This document shows positions 35,583 to 43,536 of a DNA stretch of 64,000 nt, in pieces. How positions within the stretch are numbered: the stretch's first letter is position 1; every line of letters begins with the position of its first letter. The DNA is from Paracoccus aminovorans (lineage in GTDB: Bacteria > Pseudomonadota > Alphaproteobacteria > Rhodobacterales > Rhodobacteraceae), in NCBI RefSeq assembly GCF_900005615.1, contig NZ_LN832562.1, forward strand, positions 620,001 through 684,000, read 5' to 3'. The notes under the pieces are model-generated. The model had not been told where the DNA came from. It saw nothing but the letters and a program-made list of their open reading frames with translations, and searched no databases. The translations under genes and the position numbers were made by a program.

Positions 35583-35774
35583 AGCAGAAAGGAAAATCGC
35601 ACAAGGATCCGAGAAACGCCGTTCCCCCGCATAGGGTAGAAATCAATCTCGGCCCTGCTGCCGCGTCATTTCCATATCGGCTTCGCACCGGCCGTGAATG
35701 CCGATGCGGTCCCGCCATCATGAAATGAAACACGATTCGCGAAATCGACGACGCCAAGCGGTCCATCCGCCGTT

Positions 35775-36416
35775 TCAGTTTGCGGCAATATCCGGGCCCG
35801 GAAGACCCGGATCCGCAACCCCGCCCAGCAGCATGTCCCGGAAGGCATCGCCGATCTCGGCCGGGCGCAGCGCGCCTTGTTCGCGATACCAGAAATAGGC
35901 GCAGCCGGTCATGCCGTCGATGGCCAGCATCAGCAGATGCGTATCGACCTCGGGTCGGATCAGCCCGGCCTCTTTCGCATCGTCGATCAGGCTGCGGACG
36001 CTGTCTCGATACCGTTCGGCGGTGGCGGCAAGGCGGCTGTAACTGCCCGACCCCAGGATCGCGCGTTCCTGCCAGGTCACGGTGAACAGGTCCTGGTGAC
36101 GCGCGACGACCGCGATCCGGCCGCGCATGAAAAGACGCATCCGCTGCTCGGGATCCGCGGTCGCCGCCTTGACGTCCTCAAGTTGCCGCAGCAGCAGCGC
36201 GCCCGTGATCCCCACGATCGAGAGCAGCAGCGCTTCCTTATTCGGCCAATGATGATAAAGACCAGGCTTCGATAAACCGACGGCTTGCCCGGCCTCGATC
36301 ATCGAGACGGCGTTGAAACCGCGCTGACGAAAAAGCGCGGCGGCGGCGTCGATGATCCGGGGACGGATGCCGCCCGCCAGATATTCGTCAAGCCCAAGGG
36401 GAACGGCTTCCGGCAA
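35775..36416 (-). CDS. TetR-family regulator
   Basis: A 213-residue TetR-type repressor. The helix-turn-helix at about residues 15-65 reads IRPRIIDAAAALFRQRGFNA, then SMIEAGQAVGLSKPGLYHHW and PNKEALLLSIVG. The ligand-binding C-terminal half contains LTVTW-like FTVTWQERAILGSGSY. The only start that preserves the domain is TTG 36416, which lies 3 bp after the stop of a truncated GntR gene, so translation may now depend on that fragment. Targets are unknown. Confidence 0.85.
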   Translation of the reverse strand: MPEAVPLGLDEYLAGGIRPRIIDAAAALFRQRGFNAVSMIEAGQAVGLSKPGLYHHWPNKEALLLSIVGITGALLLRQLEDVKAATADPEQRMRLFMRGRIAVVARHQDLFTVTWQERAILGSGSYSRLAATAERYRDSVRSLIDDAKEAGLIRPEVDTHLLMLAIDGMTGCAYFWYREQGALRPAEIGDAFRDMLLGGVADPGLPGPDIAAN

Positions 36417-36419
36417 GGC

Positions 36420-36719
36420 CTATGCCTTTCGCGACCGCGAGCGGCTCTCTGCCGGAGCCGGGTCCGCAACCGGCCCGAAATCATGGACCGAGGCCTCGAT
36501 CTGAGCCCGCTGGACCAGAAAGGCGAACACCCGGTCCGAGAACAGGCGGATATGCTGCTGGCTGATCTCTTGCAGCCGCCGGCCGTCGCCCTGCCGGATC
36601 AGATCGATCATCTCGACATGCTCGCGATAGACCTGCATGTAATAGCCCTCGAAATCATCGCGATTGCGGCTGGCGCTTCGAAACATCAGATAGCTGAGAC
36701 GGATGCTGAAATTCAGCAT
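36420..36719 (-). pseudogene. GntR-family regulator, C-terminal (FCD) fragment
   Basis: About 100 codons encode the end of an FCD ligand-binding domain of GntR/FadR-type regulators: FSIRLSYLMFRSASRNRDDF, YREHVEMIDLIRQGDGRRLQ (with a metal-ligand His) and QQHIRLFSDRVFAFL. The DNA-binding domain is missing. The break at about 36720 coincides with the end of an IS5-like remnant, so an insertion or IS-mediated deletion removed the 5' part. Confidence 0.72.
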
Positions 36720-36850
36720 CGTCAGGACCTATAAACACGGTTGATGCGGGTTGGGTGCCGTGACTCAAGTTCCCGCCACGGGGAGGGATCATGGGCGAGC
36801 TTTTCTGGCTGACCGATGCACAGATGGTGCGGCTTAGCCTGCAGGGCGGG
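36720..36850 (+). pseudogene. IS5-family transposase N-terminal remnant
   Basis: GAGGGATC followed by MGELFWLTDAQMVRLS at 36791 matches the start of IS5-type transposases (usually M-S/G-x-L-F-W-L-T-D-E-Q-M). After about 17 codons the similarity ends. It marks the point where the GntR gene was cut. Confidence 0.6.
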
Positions 36851-37283
36851 GCACCGCCACCAAACCGATGGCACCGCGCCGACCTTCGACCACTGCCAGA
36901 AGCGCGCTCGGGCAGCAGTTCCGGCAGAGTCATGCGCGCCAGTTCGACCTTTTCGACGACGACCGGCAACCGCGCCTGCTGTTCCGCGACGTGGCCGCGC
37001 GCCGTCGCCGCGGCGCGTTCCAGGCGGAACTCTACGGTCCGGGAGCACCCGCCGGCCTGCGCGATCTACCAGCGCAGGACCGGGACAACCGGCCGACACA
37101 TCCTGCTCCACGCCATTGCCGCCCCGATATTCTGACCGGTCGTCTGTTCCTGTGCTGCGCTGTCCAACCAAAGTGAATCCATAACGACTTTGGCGCAATA
37201 TGGCACGGACTGGTTGCCAAAAGGTTTAGCATCTCGCCTTGTCAAAATGCAGCCGCAAAATACACCGAAACCTTCAGATTACA
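36851..37283. other. Unassigned region between IS remnant and pta
   Basis: No gene is recognised. A minus-strand frame at about 36895-37060 reads VAEQQARLPVVVEKVELARM and TLPELLPERA, which looks protein-like but lacks a start and a known family; it may be a piece of another element. The last 100 bp are AT-richer and no clear pta terminator is seen. Confidence 0.35.
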
Positions 37284-38261
37284 CTACATTTTTTCTGATT
37301 TGGCCTGGATTGCGGTTATTGCTGCGGCGTCGACGATGTCCTGGACGGAGCATCCTCGTGAGAGGTCGTTGGCGGGTTTGGCGAGGCCCTGCAGGATCGG
37401 GCCGATGGCCTTCCAGCCGCCCAGGCGCTGCGCGATCTTGTAGCCGATGTTGCCCGCGGCCAGGTCGGGGAAGACATAGACGTTCGCCCGGCCCGTCAGC
37501 GGGCTCGCCGGCGCCTTCTTCGCCCGGATCTCCAGGTCCAGCGCCGCGTCGAACTGCATCTCGCCGTCCACCTCGAGATCCGGCGCCGCCGCCCGGATCA
37601 GCGACACCGCCTCGCGGATCCGCCCGAGGCTCGGATGGTCGGCGGAACCGGCGGTCGAGAAGCTGAGCAGCGCCACCCGCGGCACCTCGCCCAGGATCCG
37701 CCGGCAGCTCTCGGCCGCCGAAAGCGCGATGGCGGAGAGCTCGGCCGCGTCGGGCTGGATCACCAGCCCGCAGTCGGAAAAGATCAGCCCGTCCCGCACC
37801 GGCGCATCCTCGCGCCCCGGCAGCATCAGAAAGAAGCTCGACACGATGCCGGCCTTCGGTGCCTTGCCGATCACCTGCAGCGCCGCGCGCACGGTGTCGG
37901 CGGTGGTCGCGACCGCGCCGCCGACGGTGCCGTCGGCCTGCCCCAGCCGCACCCGCATCGCCGCCTGGCGGATCGGGTCACGCATCTCCTCCAGCGCGCG
38001 GCCGGCCGTCATGCCCTTGGCGGCGCGGATCTGGTGCCATTTTTCGGCGAGTTGGGGCAGGTCCGGGGCCTCGGCCGGGGCCAGGGCGGTCACGCCGGGC
38101 AGGTCGGGCCCGTCCATCAGCGTGATCCGCGCCAGACCCTCGGCCGCCAGCCTGGCGGCGGCCTCGGCGACGCGGGGGTCGCGGCCCTCGGGCAGGACGA
38201 TGTGGCGGTCCAGGCGCTTCGCGGCCTGGTAGATGCGGTGCAGCGGATCCATGCGTTTCAT
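37284..38261 (-). CDS. pta: Phosphate acetyltransferase
   Basis: A 325-residue enzyme of the short Pta type, transferring the acetyl group of acetyl phosphate to CoA. Family blocks are IVLPEGRDPRVAEAAARLAA at about residues 20-39, VGGAVATTADTVRAALQVIG, GLIFSDCGLVIQPDAAEL and ANVYVFPDLAAGNIGYKIAQ. ATG 38261 overlaps the tauZ stop as ATGA. It is the last gene after xsc and tauZ, so its role here is to turn the acetyl phosphate made by Xsc into acetyl-CoA during C2-sulfonate breakdown. Confidence 0.94.
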   Translation of the reverse strand: MKRMDPLHRIYQAAKRLDRHIVLPEGRDPRVAEAAARLAAEGLARITLMDGPDLPGVTALAPAEAPDLPQLAEKWHQIRAAKGMTAGRALEEMRDPIRQAAMRVRLGQADGTVGGAVATTADTVRAALQVIGKAPKAGIVSSFFLMLPGREDAPVRDGLIFSDCGLVIQPDAAELSAIALSAAESCRRILGEVPRVALLSFSTAGSADHPSLGRIREAVSLIRAAAPDLEVDGEMQFDAALDLEIRAKKAPASPLTGRANVYVFPDLAAGNIGYKIAQRLGGWKAIGPILQGLAKPANDLSRGCSVQDIVDAAAITAIQAKSEKM

Positions 38262-39274
38262 CCCAGGAAATGGAGGCCGGCGACGACGAAGACGCCCAGA
38301 AAGACGGTCTCGGCGACGATGAGGCCGATGGCGCCGGTGCCGACCTCGAGCATCTTGCCGAGCGAGGTCTTGATGCCCACCGCCGCGATCGAGATCAGCA
38401 GCGCCCAGCGGCTGAGCTGCCCGGCCAGGTCCGAGGCCCAGGCCGGCACCAGCCCGAAGCTGTTGAGCGCCGCCAGCGCCAGAAAGCCCAGCACGAAGCT
38501 CGGCAGCAGGGGCGGCGCCTTGCCGCCCTCGGTGTCGGCCAGCCCGCGCGAGCGGATGACCAGCGAGAAGCACAAGACCACCGGCGCCAGCATCGACACC
38601 CGGATCAGCTTGACCAGCGTCGCCGTCTCGCCCGCCTCGGGGCCGATGGAAAAGCCCGCGCCCACCACCTGCGCCACGTCGTGGATGGTGCCGCCCAGGA
38701 ACACGCCGCTGTCGCGCGCCGTGAAGCCGAAGGCGTTCGACAGCATCGGATAGACCACCATGGCCACGGTCGACAGCACCGTCACCGACAGCACCGTGAA
38801 CACCAGGTCGCGCTCGGACTTCTCGTGCTTGGGCAGCACCGCCGCGATCGCCATCGCCGCCGAGGCGCCGCAGATCGCCACCGATCCCCCGGTCAGCAGC
38901 GCGAAGCGCCAGCTGCGGCCGACGAAGCGGGTGGCGAAGAGCGCGAAGAGGATGGTCAGCACCACCCCCGCCACCACCAGAACGATCGAGCGCGCCCCCA
39001 GCGCCGCCAGCATGTCGACCGAGATGCGCGCGCCCAGAAGCGCCACCCCCAGCCGCAGCACCGTGCGCGCGGTGAAGGCGATGCCGGGCGCGGTGCGGGT
39101 GCCGTCCTCGGCCAGGAAGTTCAGCGCCAGGCCCAGCAGCAGCGCCAGAAGCATCGCCGGCGCGCCGTAATGGTCCGACAGGAATTGCGCCGTCGCCGCC
39201 ACCAGCACCGAGACCGCGAAGCCCGGGAAGGCCTCGCCCAGCGTGGCGCGCGAAGGGATCAGGGTGGAAATCAT
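38258..39274 (-). CDS. tauZ: YeiH/UPF0324-family membrane protein, putative sulfite/sulfate exporter
   Basis: A 338-residue membrane protein with about ten hydrophobic helices, of the family named putative sulfate exporters. Characteristic stretches are PGIAFTARTVLRLGVALLGA, LLTGGSVAICGASAAMAIAA and SGVFLGGTIHDVAQVVGAG. In Paracoccus sulfonate clusters, the homologue TauZ sits between xsc and pta exactly as here and is thought to export the sulfite or sulfate released. The start is ATG 39274 after GTGAGGACG, or GTG 39283. It overlaps pta by 4 bp. The transported ion is inferred. Confidence 0.85.
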   Translation of the reverse strand: MISTLIPSRATLGEAFPGFAVSVLVAATAQFLSDHYGAPAMLLALLLGLALNFLAEDGTRTAPGIAFTARTVLRLGVALLGARISVDMLAALGARSIVLVVAGVVLTILFALFATRFVGRSWRFALLTGGSVAICGASAAMAIAAVLPKHEKSERDLVFTVLSVTVLSTVAMVVYPMLSNAFGFTARDSGVFLGGTIHDVAQVVGAGFSIGPEAGETATLVKLIRVSMLAPVVLCFSLVIRSRGLADTEGGKAPPLLPSFVLGFLALAALNSFGLVPAWASDLAGQLSRWALLISIAAVGIKTSLGKMLEVGTGAIGLIVAETVFLGVFVVAGLHFLG

Positions 39275-39283
39275 CGTCCTCAC

Positions 39284-40013
39284 CGGATGCAGGGATCGGG
39301 CCGGCGCGGCAGGGCGCAGCGCCGGGCGGTCGTTTCGGGGCCGGCCGCTTCGGGACCGGCCGGCGGGGTCTGCGCCAGGACCCGGGATCGGGACCCGGGA
39401 TCAGGGCCAGGCGCCAGGGCCCGGCGGTGGGATCCGGCGGCCAGACCCGGCGGCGGTATCCGCCATCGGGGACCGGCGTCGTGGCCGGGCGTCGCGGCCC
39501 GCCGTCGCGGCCCGGCGTCCGGGGCGGGGCGCCAAGACACTCGGGCGCCGGTGTCCGCGGCCCGCCATCGGGGGCCGCTTCGGGACCGGCGTCGAGACCG
39601 GGCGCGCTGCCTCAGGTCCGGATCCGGGCCGAGCCTGCGGCCAACGCCCGGGCCCGGGCCTGGAGCCGGACACGGACCGGCCGTGGACCGGACATGGACC
39701 GGGCGCGAAGCCAGGCCCGAGGCGGCGGGGACCGTCGTCGCGGGTCCGGGCCGGCTGCGGTGCCGGCGTCCGGGCCAGGCCCGAGTTCCGGCGTCGCCGG
39801 CCAGAACCCGGCTTCCGGCGTCAGCCATCCGCGGCCGGGCGTCGCCGCCGGGCGGCCGGGGCCAGGTCCGGGATCGCGACCCGGGATCGGGACCCGCCGT
39901 CCGGGCCAGGCGTCGCCGCCGGGCCAGATCCGGGGCCGGACCGGGGCCGGACCGGGGCCGGACCGGGGCGGCGGCATCCGGGGCACGCCTTGCCCCGCCG
40001 CCGCCCGCGGCGC
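39284..40013. repeat. Extremely GC-rich degenerate repeat block between xsc and tauZ
   Basis: About 730 bp made almost wholly of G and C (well above 80 percent by eye) separate two operon genes that are usually close. It holds exact direct repeats: an 18-mer GGCCGCTTCGGGACCGGC at 39343-39360 and 39573-39590; a 19-mer GACCCGGGATCGGGACCCG at 39379-39397 and 39878-39896; and an 11-bp tandem CGGGGCCGGAC, over three copies, at 39931-39970. Many shorter GGCGTCG/GGCCCG variants recur. Several frames on both strands are open simply because A and T are rare. I see no start signals or family resemblance. Confidence 0.85.
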
Positions 40014-41792
40014 TCAGGCGCCCTGCTGCGGGCGCATGTCGGCCTTGTCGACGCCCGCCACCGGCACCGGCTTCTTCATCGCGTCGCGCCGGAAGGGCTC
40101 GCCCAGCTCCTGGTTCAGCAGCACCTCGATGAAGGTGGTCCTGCCCTCCTTCATCTGCCGCTCGACCGCATCGTGCAGCGCCGCCGTCAGCTCCTCGGCG
40201 CTCGACACCTGCACGCCCTCGACGCCGCAGGCCTTGGCGATGCCGGCATAGGTCGTGCCGCGGTCCAGCTCGGTGCCGACGAAGTTGTTGGCGTACCACA
40301 GCGTCGTGTTGCGCTTTTCCGCGCCCCACTGGTAGTTGCGGAAGATCACCATCGTCACCGCCGGCCAGTCCTTGCGCCCCACCGACACCATCTCGTTCAT
40401 CGAGATGCCGAAGGCGCCGTCGCCGGCAAAGCCGATCACCGGCACGTCCGGATTGCCGATCTTGGCGCCCAGGATCGCCGGGAAGCCGTAGCCGCAGGGA
40501 CCGAACAGGCCCGGCGCCAGGTATTTCCGACCCGCCTCGAAGCTGGGATAGGCGTTGCCGATGGCGCAGTTGTTGCCGATGTCCGAGCTGACGATCGCAT
40601 CCGCCGGCACCGCCTGCATGATCGCCCGCCAGGCCTGGCGCGGGCTCATCAGACCGGCGTCGCGCTGGCGCGCCTCCTCGTTCCAGACCGTGCCCGGATC
40701 GTCGTCCTCGTGGTCCAGGCTCGACAGTTCCTGCGCCCAGCGGGACTTGGTGGTCGCGATCAGGTCGCGGCGCTCCTGCCGGCCGGCGTCGCCCGCGCCG
40801 GGGGCCAGCTGCGCCAGGATCGCGCGCGCCACCTTGCCGGCGTCGCCCTGGATGCCCACCGTCACCTTCTTGGTCAGCCCGATCCGGTCGGCGTTGATGT
40901 CGACCTGGATGATCTTCGCCTCCTTCGGCCAATAGTCGATGCCGTAGCCCGGCAGGGTCGAGAACGGGTTGAGCCGCGTCCCCAGCGCCAGCACCACGTC
41001 GGCCTTGGCGATCAGCTCCATCGCCGCCTTGCTGCCATTGTAGCCCAAGGGCCCCACCGCCAGCGGGTGGCTGCCCGGGAAGCTGTCGTTGTGCTGGTAG
41101 TTCGAGGCCACCGGCGCATCCAGCCGCTCGGCCAGCTTCGCCAGGTCCGGGATCGCGCCCCCCAGCACCACGCCGGCGCCCGACAGGATCACCGGGAACT
41201 GCGCCTCGCTGAGCAACTTCGCCGCCTCGGCCACCGCCTGCTCGCCGCCGGCCGGGCGCTCGAAGCGCACCACCTGCGGCAGGTCGACGTCGATCACCTG
41301 GGTCCACATGTCGCGCGGGATGTTCATCTGCGCCGGCGCCGAGTTGCGCCAGGCCTGCATGATCACCCGGTTCAGGACCTCGGGAATGCGCGAAGGATCG
41401 CGCACTTCCTCTTGATAACACACGCAATCGGCGAACATGCGCATCTGCTCCATCTCCTGGAACCCGCCCTGGCCGATGGTCTTGTTCGCCGCCTGCGGCG
41501 TCACCAGAAGCAAGGGCGTGTGGTTCCAGTAGGCGGTCTTCACCGGCGTCACGAAGCCGGTCACCCCGGGGCCGTTCTGCGCGATCGCCATCGACATCTT
41601 GCCCGTCGAACGCGTGAACCCGTCCGCCATCAGACCGGCGTTCGTCTCATGCGCCGTGTCCCAGAACGTGATCCCCGCCTTCGGGAAAAGATCCGATACC
41701 GGCATCATCGCAGAGCCGATGATCCCGAAAGCATGCTCGATCCCATGCAGCTGCAGAACCTTGATAAAGGCTTCCTCGGTCGTCATTCTCAT
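40014..41792 (-). CDS. xsc: Sulfoacetaldehyde acetyltransferase
   Basis: Xsc is a thiamine-diphosphate enzyme that splits sulfoacetaldehyde with phosphate into sulfite and acetyl phosphate. The 592-residue product has the ThDP-enzyme layout: an N-terminal Pyr domain (HGIEHAFGIIGSAMMPVSDL), a central domain, and a C-terminal PP domain with GFAGDGAFGISMNEMVSVGR. The Xsc-typical NYQWGAEKRNTTLWYANNFV follows. ATG 41792 has AAGGAAACAGCC upstream. It lies 17 bp after the GMC dehydrogenase gene and feeds acetyl phosphate to Pta. It is the meeting point of the isethionate and sulfoacetate branches in this island. Confidence 0.97.
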   Translation of the reverse strand: MRMTTEEAFIKVLQLHGIEHAFGIIGSAMMPVSDLFPKAGITFWDTAHETNAGLMADGFTRSTGKMSMAIAQNGPGVTGFVTPVKTAYWNHTPLLLVTPQAANKTIGQGGFQEMEQMRMFADCVCYQEEVRDPSRIPEVLNRVIMQAWRNSAPAQMNIPRDMWTQVIDVDLPQVVRFERPAGGEQAVAEAAKLLSEAQFPVILSGAGVVLGGAIPDLAKLAERLDAPVASNYQHNDSFPGSHPLAVGPLGYNGSKAAMELIAKADVVLALGTRLNPFSTLPGYGIDYWPKEAKIIQVDINADRIGLTKKVTVGIQGDAGKVARAILAQLAPGAGDAGRQERRDLIATTKSRWAQELSSLDHEDDDPGTVWNEEARQRDAGLMSPRQAWRAIMQAVPADAIVSSDIGNNCAIGNAYPSFEAGRKYLAPGLFGPCGYGFPAILGAKIGNPDVPVIGFAGDGAFGISMNEMVSVGRKDWPAVTMVIFRNYQWGAEKRNTTLWYANNFVGTELDRGTTYAGIAKACGVEGVQVSSAEELTAALHDAVERQMKEGRTTFIEVLLNQELGEPFRRDAMKKPVPVAGVDKADMRPQQGA

Positions 41793-41809
41793 GGCTGTTT
41801 CCTTTTCCT

Positions 41810-43462
41810 TCAGGCAGCTTTGTCGATACCGGCGCGGGGTCCCGCGCCGCCTTCGGCACGACGGTCGTCAAGGACCATCCGCGCCAGCTTGGCGCCGATC
41901 ATCATCGCGGGCGCATTGGTGTTGCCCGAGACGATCTCGGGCATGATCGAGCAATCGGCCACCCGCAGGCCCCGGATACCGCGGACCCGCAAGCGCGAGT
42001 CGACCACGGCGCGCTCGTCCGTGCCCATGCGGCAGGTGCCGGTCGGGTGGTAGATCGTGGTCGAGTTTATCCGCGCCCAGTCCAGCACCTCGTCATAGCC
42101 CTGCACGTCGGCGGTCGGCCGGAACTCCTCGGAGATGGCGGATTTCAGCGGCTCGGTGCGCGCGAACTTGCGGGCGATCTCGATGCCGGCGACCAGCGTG
42201 TCGCGGTCAGTCTGGGTGGCAAGGTAGTTCGGCTCGATCAGCGGCGCGACCAGCGGATCGGCCGAACGCAGCGTGATGGTGCCGCGGCTTTCCGGCCGCA
42301 GCTGGCAGACCGACTGCGTGAAGGCCGAAAAGGGATGCACCCCCTCGCCCGGGCTGTCGGCGGACCAGGGCTGGATGTGGAACTGGATGTCGGGCGTGGC
42401 GAGGCCGGGCCGGGTCCGCAGGAAGCCGAAGACCAGGCTGGCCGCCATGGTCATCGGGCCGGTGCGGAACAGCGCGTATTCCAGCCCGATCCTGGCCTTG
42501 TTCATCAGGCTGCGCACCTCGTCGTTCAGCGTCGCCTCACGGCATTTGAACACCAGCCGGGCCTGCAGATGGTCCTGCAGGTTGCGGCCGACCTCGGGCG
42601 CGTCATGGGCAACCGCGATGCCGTGGTCGCTCAGATGCGCCGCATCGCCCACGCCCGAGAGCATCAGGATCTGCGGCGAACCGATGGCGCCGGCGCAGAG
42701 GATCACTTCGCGCGCGGCGCGGATCACCTGACGGCTGCCATCGGGGCGCCGGATCTCGACCCCGGTGGCGCGGCCGTCCTCGATCACCACGCGGCGCACC
42801 TGGGCCTTGGTGACCACGTCCAGGTTCTGCCGATGGCGGATCGGCTTCAGGAAGGCGGCCGCCGAGGAGCAGCGCCGGCCCTTGTTCACGGTCAGCTGGA
42901 AATGGCCGACGCCGTCCTGCACCGGGCCGTTGTAATCGGGGTTGTAGGGAATGCCGTTGGCCTTGGCGGCCTCGATCCACAATTCGCAGATGCGGCGGCG
43001 CAGGCGCGGGTCCGAGACCTGCAGGGGACCCTGCGTGCCGCGCCCCTCGCCCTCGCCGCGCTGGAAGGTTTCCAGTTCCTGAAACAGCGGGCCGACCTCG
43101 CGCCAGGACCAGCCATCGTTGCCCATCTGCGCCCAGCGGTCGTAATCCTCGCGCTGGCCGCGGACGTAGAGCAGCCCGTTCAGCGACGAGGACCCGCCCA
43201 GCACCTTGCCGCGCGGCCAGTGCAGCGAACGGCCGTTCAGACCGGGATCGGGCTCGGTCTCGTAGCACCAGTCGAAGTCCGGGTTGTGCATGGTGCGGAA
43301 ATAGCCGACCGGGATATGGATCCAGGGGCTCGAGTCGCGGTTGCCGGCTTCCAGCAGGGTGACGCGGATCGCGGGATCGGCGGAAAGATGGTTCGCGACC
43401 ACGCAGCCGGCCGATCCGGCGCCGACGATGACGTAATCCGCTAGGTCTGATGCTTGGCTCAT
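41810..43462 (-). CDS. iseJ: GMC-family FAD dehydrogenase, probable isethionate dehydrogenase
   Basis: A 550-residue GMC oxidoreductase (choline-dehydrogenase fold). FAD-binding motif DYVIVGAGSAGCVVANHLSA lies at residues 9-28, the GMC signature 1 is LHWPRGKVLGGSSSLNGLLY, and the second signature region is ILCAGAIGSPQILMLSGVGD. The C-terminus has the catalytic His in TTIYHPTGTCRMG and Asn in SGNTNAPAMMIG. A choline dehydrogenase would look similar, but the position directly before xsc and after an MFS gene with a divergent IclR matches known iseRUJ clusters, where IseJ oxidises isethionate to sulfoacetaldehyde. The function is therefore inferred from context. Confidence 0.82.
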   Translation of the reverse strand: MSQASDLADYVIVGAGSAGCVVANHLSADPAIRVTLLEAGNRDSSPWIHIPVGYFRTMHNPDFDWCYETEPDPGLNGRSLHWPRGKVLGGSSSLNGLLYVRGQREDYDRWAQMGNDGWSWREVGPLFQELETFQRGEGEGRGTQGPLQVSDPRLRRRICELWIEAAKANGIPYNPDYNGPVQDGVGHFQLTVNKGRRCSSAAAFLKPIRHRQNLDVVTKAQVRRVVIEDGRATGVEIRRPDGSRQVIRAAREVILCAGAIGSPQILMLSGVGDAAHLSDHGIAVAHDAPEVGRNLQDHLQARLVFKCREATLNDEVRSLMNKARIGLEYALFRTGPMTMAASLVFGFLRTRPGLATPDIQFHIQPWSADSPGEGVHPFSAFTQSVCQLRPESRGTITLRSADPLVAPLIEPNYLATQTDRDTLVAGIEIARKFARTEPLKSAISEEFRPTADVQGYDEVLDWARINSTTIYHPTGTCRMGTDERAVVDSRLRVRGIRGLRVADCSIMPEIVSGNTNAPAMMIGAKLARMVLDDRRAEGGAGPRAGIDKAA

Positions 43463-43507
43463 ATTGGCATCCTTTGCGGGCTCGCGCCCATGGTTCGGAA
43501 AGGGTGG

Positions 43508-43531
43508 GCCGGGCGGACCATGCCGCCCGGC
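43508..43531 (-). terminator. Hairpin between iseU and iseJ
   Basis: A perfect 9-bp stem, GCCGGGCGG at 43508-43516 and CCGCCCGGC at 43523-43531, with a 6-base loop, sits 5 bp after the iseU stop. It lacks a T tract, so it may attenuate rather than end transcription into iseJ. Confidence 0.55.
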
Positions 43532-43536
43532 AAGGC

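Noticed and set aside
39931..39970. Possible CRISPR-like tandem repeat
   Set aside because: The 11-bp units are directly adjacent, with no unique spacers and no cas genes nearby; it is a simple tandem repeat.
38270..40132. 620-codon plus-strand open frame over tauZ
   Set aside because: Antisense shadow rich in Arg, Gln, His and Gly; tauZ on the other strand has clear membrane helices and family motifs.
39280..41427. 715-codon minus-strand open frame overlapping xsc
   Set aside because: It is out of frame with xsc and continues into the repeat block; it has no start signal or domain. The block is better described as a repeat.
39243..42053. 936-codon plus-strand open frame across the GC block and xsc
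   Set aside because: It is open only because stop codons are scarce in GC-rich DNA; the minus-strand xsc gene is unmistakable and the translation is low-complexity Arg/Pro/Gly/Ala.
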